Of a stretch of 64,000 nt of DNA, positions 60,628-64,000 are shown in pieces; positions within the stretch are counted from its first letter, which is position 1, and the number at the start of each line of letters is the position of its first letter. The stretch is from Pseudomonas sp. KNUC1026 (lineage in GTDB: Bacteria > Pseudomonadota > Gammaproteobacteria > Pseudomonadales > Pseudomonadaceae), in NCBI RefSeq assembly GCF_021650705.1, contig NZ_CP087138.1, forward strand, positions 806,001 to 870,000, written 5' to 3'. The position numbers and the translations under genes are program-made. Below the pieces are notes generated by a model. It was not told the origin of the DNA, searched no databases, and saw only the letters and a list, made by a program, of their open reading frames with translations.

Positions 60628-60969
60628 AAGCTCCAAGCTCCAAGCTCCAAGCTCGGAGCTCGAGGCCCGGTGGTGCATTTGCACTGCCGGGCCTTGTTGT
60701 GTGCGCTGGGTTGTCCTAGGCGATGCTTGCGGTGAGCGTGCAGGCTTTGTGCTGTGATCGGCTGGTTCGTGGGGTGAGAAAATGAGCTTTGTGAGAGTGT
60801 TGCTGAATGTAAATAAATTGATATATTCTCGATATATGAGCTTTATGTAATTTATTTGCTGGCGCGTGGTGATCCGTTAGGTGATTTTCTCACTCCGGCT
60901 GCCCGCCCAGGTCGTGCTTCGGCAAGCGCTCACTAAAAGAAAAAGCCCATTGCTCAAAGGGATACCACC
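60628..60969. other. Gap with heptad array, terminator and AT-rich promoter region
   Basis: Right after the permease stop come about four AGCTCCA units (60630-60657), then a terminator hairpin. From about 60780 to 60870 the sequence is AT-rich (for example AAATAAATTGATATATTCTC) and probably holds the promoter of the AraC-type gene. No coding frame was recognised. Confidence 0.6.
60664..60693 (+). terminator. Terminator of the APC permease gene
   Basis: GGCCCGG and GGTGCA pair with TGCACTG and CCGGGCC around TT, followed by TTGTTG. Confidence 0.75.
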
Positions 60970-61910
60970 ATGTTCAGCGAAACCCGATCGTTCAGCGACT
61001 CGCAACAGCACGCAGGTTCCATCCTGGGCTGGGACCAGGTCTACGACCAGCTTGGCCGAGGCGCGTTGTCCAGTGAGCTGGCGCAGGTGTGCGGGTCGCG
61101 CTTCCAGATCTTCTGCGAGGTGCTGGACAAGCGCGTGGTGCAGAACGGTTGTGCGCCCAAAGGCCGGTTGTGCATCGCCATCCCGCTGATGGCGCCGCGC
61201 CCGCCGGTGATGCAGGGGCATGAGGTGGCCTCCGGTGGCGTTGCCTTGCTGCGTGATGGCGAAGAGTTCGTGTTGCACGCCCCGGAACGCATGCAGTTTC
61301 TGGCCGCCAATCTCGACATCGTGAGCTTTGCCCGGCACGCGGCGGTGGAACTCAGCGAGCGGCAGTTGAAGCGGCTGAAAAGCGCCTCGCAAGTGCTGGT
61401 GGGCAGCGACGCACTGATGCAGCTGCGCACACGAGTTGTGCCGTTGGTACGGATGGGTGCGCAGGCCGGCACGGCGATCCCGGAGCAGTGTCTTGAAAGC
61501 GCGCTGCTGGAGGCCTTTCTCGACCTGTTCCTGGCTGCTGAAGACGAAGTGCGTTCGCGGCGCGGCAATCTGTCGGTGAGTGCTTATCTGGTCAAGCGCA
61601 GGCCAGGAGCTGCTCTTGCAGCAACCCGAGCAGCCGTTGAGCGTGCTCGACCTGTGTGGGCAATCTGCGCGTCAGCCGCCGCACCCTGCAATACAGCTTC
61701 CAGCAGATCACCGGCATGCGCCCGGTCGAATACCTGCGCACCGTGCGCCTCAACGCCGTGCGACGCGCCTTGCTGGAAAGCAGCGTGGAGGAATGCAACG
61801 TCAGCGAAGTGGCCGCGCGGTCGGGTTTTTTTCACCTGAGCCATTTCGCCGCCAATTACCGCGAACTGTTCGGCGAGGCCCCTTCGGCCACCCGGCGCAA
61901 GGCGCATTGA
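60970..61910 (+). CDS. AraC-family regulator (two frameshifts in sequence)
   Basis: The N-terminal cupin-like sensing domain (residues 1-200) ends in a C-terminal AraC helix-turn-helix pair: NLRVSRRTLQYSFQQITGMR, then PVEYLRTVRLNAVRRALLES and SEVAARSGFFHLSHFAANYR. The two parts are joined by QELLLQQPEQPLSVLDLCG, read in a third frame. Breaks: about 61600 (one extra base after VKR) and about 61657-61660 (TGTGGGCAAT has one extra G). Restored length is about 313 residues. It is upstream of and co-directed with the amine-oxidation genes and is probably their activator. Confidence 0.85.
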
Positions 61911-62099
61911 GGGCGCGCGCGCCAGCGGTGGATCCTCTGCGATTCGGGATAACCGCAGGCCTTGCGGCCCTTCTATGCTCCCTCTTGCCAGCCATCCCTT
62001 GGCGCACTGCAGGCAGGTGCGTTCGAGGTTCGAAGATTCGAGGGCGAAGACGCGGCCAAAGCGTCTCTGTTCTCCTGACCTTACGTAGCCAGGTTCATC

Positions 62100-63239
62100 A
62101 TGACCCACAATACCAAGATCGACTTCATCTACCTGTCCGAACCCGACATGATCCGCGCGGGTGTGACCGACATGCTCGCCTGCGTCAACACCATGGAGGA
62201 GATGTTCGGCCTGCTGTACACCGGCGACTACCGGATGGCCGGGCCGAACAACAACTCCCACGGCGCGGCGGTCACTTTCCCGGAAAACCCGACGTTCCCC
62301 AACATGCCCCGGCACAGCGCCGACCGCCGCATGATGGCGATGCCGGCCTACCTGGGCGGGCGCTTCTGCACCGCCGGCGTGAAATGGTACGGCTCCAACA
62401 TCGCCAACCGCGACAAAGGCCTGCCGCGCTCGATCCTGATGTTCACCTTGAACGACCCGGACACCGGCGCACCGCTGGCGCACATGTCGGCCAACCTGCT
62501 TTCGGCCTACCGCACCGGCGCCATCCCCGGCGTCGGCGCCCGCTACCTGGCGCGCAAGGATTCGAAAGTGGTCGGCATCCTCGGCCCAGGCGTGATGGGC
62601 AAGACCACCCTGGCCGCGTTCATGGCCGTGTGCCCGCAGATCGACACCCTGAAACTCAAAGGCCGTGGCGCCAAGAGCCTGGAAGACTTCCTCGGTTGGG
62701 TAAAAACCACCTACCCGCAGATCACCACCGTCGAAGTGGTCGACAGCGTTGAGGCCGTAGTACGCGGCTCGGACCTGGTCACCTACTGCAATTCCTGCCA
62801 GACCGGCGACGTCAGCGTTTACCCGCTGGTGGAGCGCGAGTGGATCAAGCCCGGCGCCTTCCTGGCGATGCCGGCGGCCTGCCGCATGGACGCTGCGATG
62901 GAGCAGGGCGACGTGCGCAAGGTAGTCGACAACACCGGCCTGTACCTGGCCTGGCACGAAGAGCTGCCCAAGCCTGCGCACCAGCACGTGCCGCTGCTCG
63001 GCGTGCGTTTCATGGACATGGTCGATGAAGGGACGATGACGCTGGAGCAGATCGAGGACCTGGGCAAGATCATCGCCGGCGACGCGCCGGGCCGCCAGAA
63101 CGACGAGGAAATCATCGTGATGTCGGTCGGCGGCATGCCGGTCGAGGACGTCGCCTGGGGCACCGTGGTGTACCGCAACGCCGTGGAACGCAACATCGGC
63201 GTGAAACTGAACCTGTGGGAAGCGCCCGAGCTGAGCTGA
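62100..63239 (+). CDS. Ornithine cyclodeaminase-family protein, tyramine-oxidase subunit B-like
   Basis: This 379-residue protein belongs to the ornithine cyclodeaminase/mu-crystallin fold: GRFCTAGVKWYGSNIANRDK, SANLLSAYRTGAIPGVGARY and the NAD-binding glycine loop VVGILGPGVMGKTTLAAFMA. Proteins of this type next to a RidA-like protein and a FAD oxidase are annotated as tyramine oxidase subunit B in Pseudomonas; the name is from context and memory. The start MTHNTKIDFIYLSEPDMIRA fits. The gap of 31 bases to the next gene suggests an operon. Confidence 0.8.
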   Translation: MTHNTKIDFIYLSEPDMIRAGVTDMLACVNTMEEMFGLLYTGDYRMAGPNNNSHGAAVTFPENPTFPNMPRHSADRRMMAMPAYLGGRFCTAGVKWYGSNIANRDKGLPRSILMFTLNDPDTGAPLAHMSANLLSAYRTGAIPGVGARYLARKDSKVVGILGPGVMGKTTLAAFMAVCPQIDTLKLKGRGAKSLEDFLGWVKTTYPQITTVEVVDSVEAVVRGSDLVTYCNSCQTGDVSVYPLVEREWIKPGAFLAMPAACRMDAAMEQGDVRKVVDNTGLYLAWHEELPKPAHQHVPLLGVRFMDMVDEGTMTLEQIEDLGKIIAGDAPGRQNDEEIIVMSVGGMPVEDVAWGTVVYRNAVERNIGVKLNLWEAPELS

Positions 63240-63270
63240 GCCACCCAACTTTCAAAAAGGCATCAAGCAC

Positions 63271-63693
63271 ATGACCAACATCGTCAAAGTCAAAACCGGT
63301 TCCAAGTACGAAGAGATGGGCAGCTACTCGCGGCTGGTCGCGGTAGACAACTGGATTCACGTCTCCAACACCGCTGGCCGGCACCCGGTCACCAAGGAAA
63401 TCTCCAGCGACCTGGTCGAGCAGACCCACCAGGTGTTCGCCAACATCGAAGCGGCCCTGGCCGCCGTGCAGGCCTCGCTGGCCGACGTGGTGTGTTCGCG
63501 GGTGTTCATCCAGAACCCGGCAGACGTACCCACCGTGATGGGCGTGGTCGGTGAGAAGTTTCGCGGCATCGACCCGGCCAGCACCGTCACCTGCCCGCCG
63601 CTGGGCTCGACGGTGTACCTGGTGGAACTGGAAGTCACGGCCTACCGCGGGGCCTCCAGCGCAGCGGTCACCCACATCAAGATCGGTGAGTGA
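63271..63693 (+). CDS. RidA-family protein
   Basis: This 140-residue protein of the YjgF/YER057c/UK114 fold contains SRLVAVDNWIHVSNTAGRHP, QTHQVFANIEAALAAVQASL and VVCSRVFIQNPADVPTVMGV. RidA proteins hydrolyse reactive enamine/imine intermediates, which an amine or amino-acid oxidase would make. The usual catalytic Arg region near residue 105 reads TVTCPPLGSTVYLVELEVTA, lacking the typical Arg of RidA itself, so it may belong to another subgroup. It lies between the subunit-B-like gene and the FAD enzyme. Confidence 0.87.
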   Translation: MTNIVKVKTGSKYEEMGSYSRLVAVDNWIHVSNTAGRHPVTKEISSDLVEQTHQVFANIEAALAAVQASLADVVCSRVFIQNPADVPTVMGVVGEKFRGIDPASTVTCPPLGSTVYLVELEVTAYRGASSAAVTHIKIGE

Positions 63694-63747
63694 CTGCGCC
63701 AGGGCGGCGCCAGTGGTGCCGCCTTCATCCAACCCTGAGTGCCTGAA

Positions 63748-64000
63748 ATGTCCCCAACCATCGACCCCGTAACCACAACTCAAACAATGCCCTCGCAAAC
63801 GTCGGTGGTGATCATCGGCGGCGGCATCATCGGGCTCACGGCAGCCCTGGCCCTGAGCGAGCGCAACATTCCGGTGGTGGTGCTGGAGAAGGGCCGCATT
63901 GCGGCCGAGCAGTCTTCGCGCAACCTGGGCTGGGTACGCAAGACCAACCGCCACCTGTTCGACATTCCCCTGGCCCAGGCCGCCGACCGGCTGTGGGCCG
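63748..64000 (+). CDS. FAD-dependent oxidoreductase (3' partial)
   Basis: The first 84 codons are inside the window. The N-terminal Rossmann motif SVVIIGGGIIGLTAALALSE ends with the ribose-binding Glu in VVVLEKGRIAAE. SSRNLGWVRKTNRH follows, typical of DAO-type oxidases acting on amines or amino acids. It is probably the catalytic subunit that pairs with the two upstream genes. The ATG at 63748 was chosen because it gives a normal lead before the FAD motif; an in-frame ATG at 63787 is an alternative. Confidence 0.82.
   Translation, partial: MSPTIDPVTTTQTMPSQTSVVIIGGGIIGLTAALALSERNIPVVVLEKGRIAAEQSSRNLGWVRKTNRHLFDIPLAQAADRLWA

Noticed and set aside
61584..63248. A 554-codon open frame opposite the OCD-like gene and the AraC gene
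   Set aside because: It is an antisense shadow with histidine- and arginine-rich composition and no recognisable domain.

Overview
The window reads as a chromosomal segment of a Pseudomonas of the P. putida type. The basis is gene order and protein character: erdR-dgkA, finR/fpr, rimO-kup, acvB-mprF, proS beside an OprD-type porin, aspS-yebC-ruvCAB-ybgC-tolQRAB-pal-cpoB-queE-queC-tRNA-Lys, and a hut (histidine use) region. Base composition is GC-rich except for a few accessory patches.

Layout. 1-7.1 kb: DTW-domain tRNA modification gene (5' end outside), EamA exporter, ErdR response regulator, DgkA, the divergent finR/fpr pair, trmO, a DUF1456 gene and rimO. 7.1-8.96 kb: AT-richer accessory insert holding a decayed DUF3800 gene. 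8.96-16.2 kb: kup, an IS3-family element sitting in the kup/acvB terminator, and the overlapping acvB-mprF pair. 16.4-16.7 kb: two tRNA-fMet genes, each with its own promoter and terminator. 16.8-25.5 kb: dinB (with a LexA-like box), a lipoprotein, proS, porin, HIT protein, slyX, a membrane-anchored cold-shock protein, Dps, an RHH protein and an FmdB zinc ribbon. 25.6-37.7 kb: the aspS to queC core block and tRNA-Lys. 37.7-41.8 kb: accessory stretch after tRNA-Lys with an IS5-type transposase remnant and a large HrpF/NopX/HrpK-like protein. 42.0-59.0 kb: the hut region (HAL-family lyase, amino-acid ABC transporter, hutD, hutC, hutF, hutG, hutI, NCS1 permease, hutU), bracketed by two chemoreceptor genes. 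59.2-64 kb: APC permease, AraC-type regulator and an amine-oxidation cluster (ornithine-cyclodeaminase-like subunit, RidA-like protein, start of a FAD oxidoreductase).

How the genes work together. The hut genes encode a five-step route in which urocanate (HutU), imidazolonepropionate (HutI), formiminoglutamate (HutF) and formylglutamate (HutG) are processed under HutC control; three TGTA-N2-TACA sites lie in front of hutF/hutC, the ABC operon and hutU. The usual hutH is absent from the window. The only lyase present lacks the Ala-Ser-Gly tripeptide that forms the MIO cofactor. MprF makes and flips lysyl-phosphatidylglycerol and AcvB hydrolyses it. Tol-Pal genes form one operon-like run for outer-membrane integrity.

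Caution. About 30 single-base insertions or deletions break otherwise normal genes (rimO, kup, porin, slyX, tolA, pal, cpoB, queE, the hut ABC genes, hutD, hutC, hutU, the NCS1 and APC permeases, one MCP, the AraC regulator). Many lie in homopolymer runs and several hit genes that are rarely dispensable, so most are probably sequence errors. Those genes are annotated over their full restored span with the break noted.
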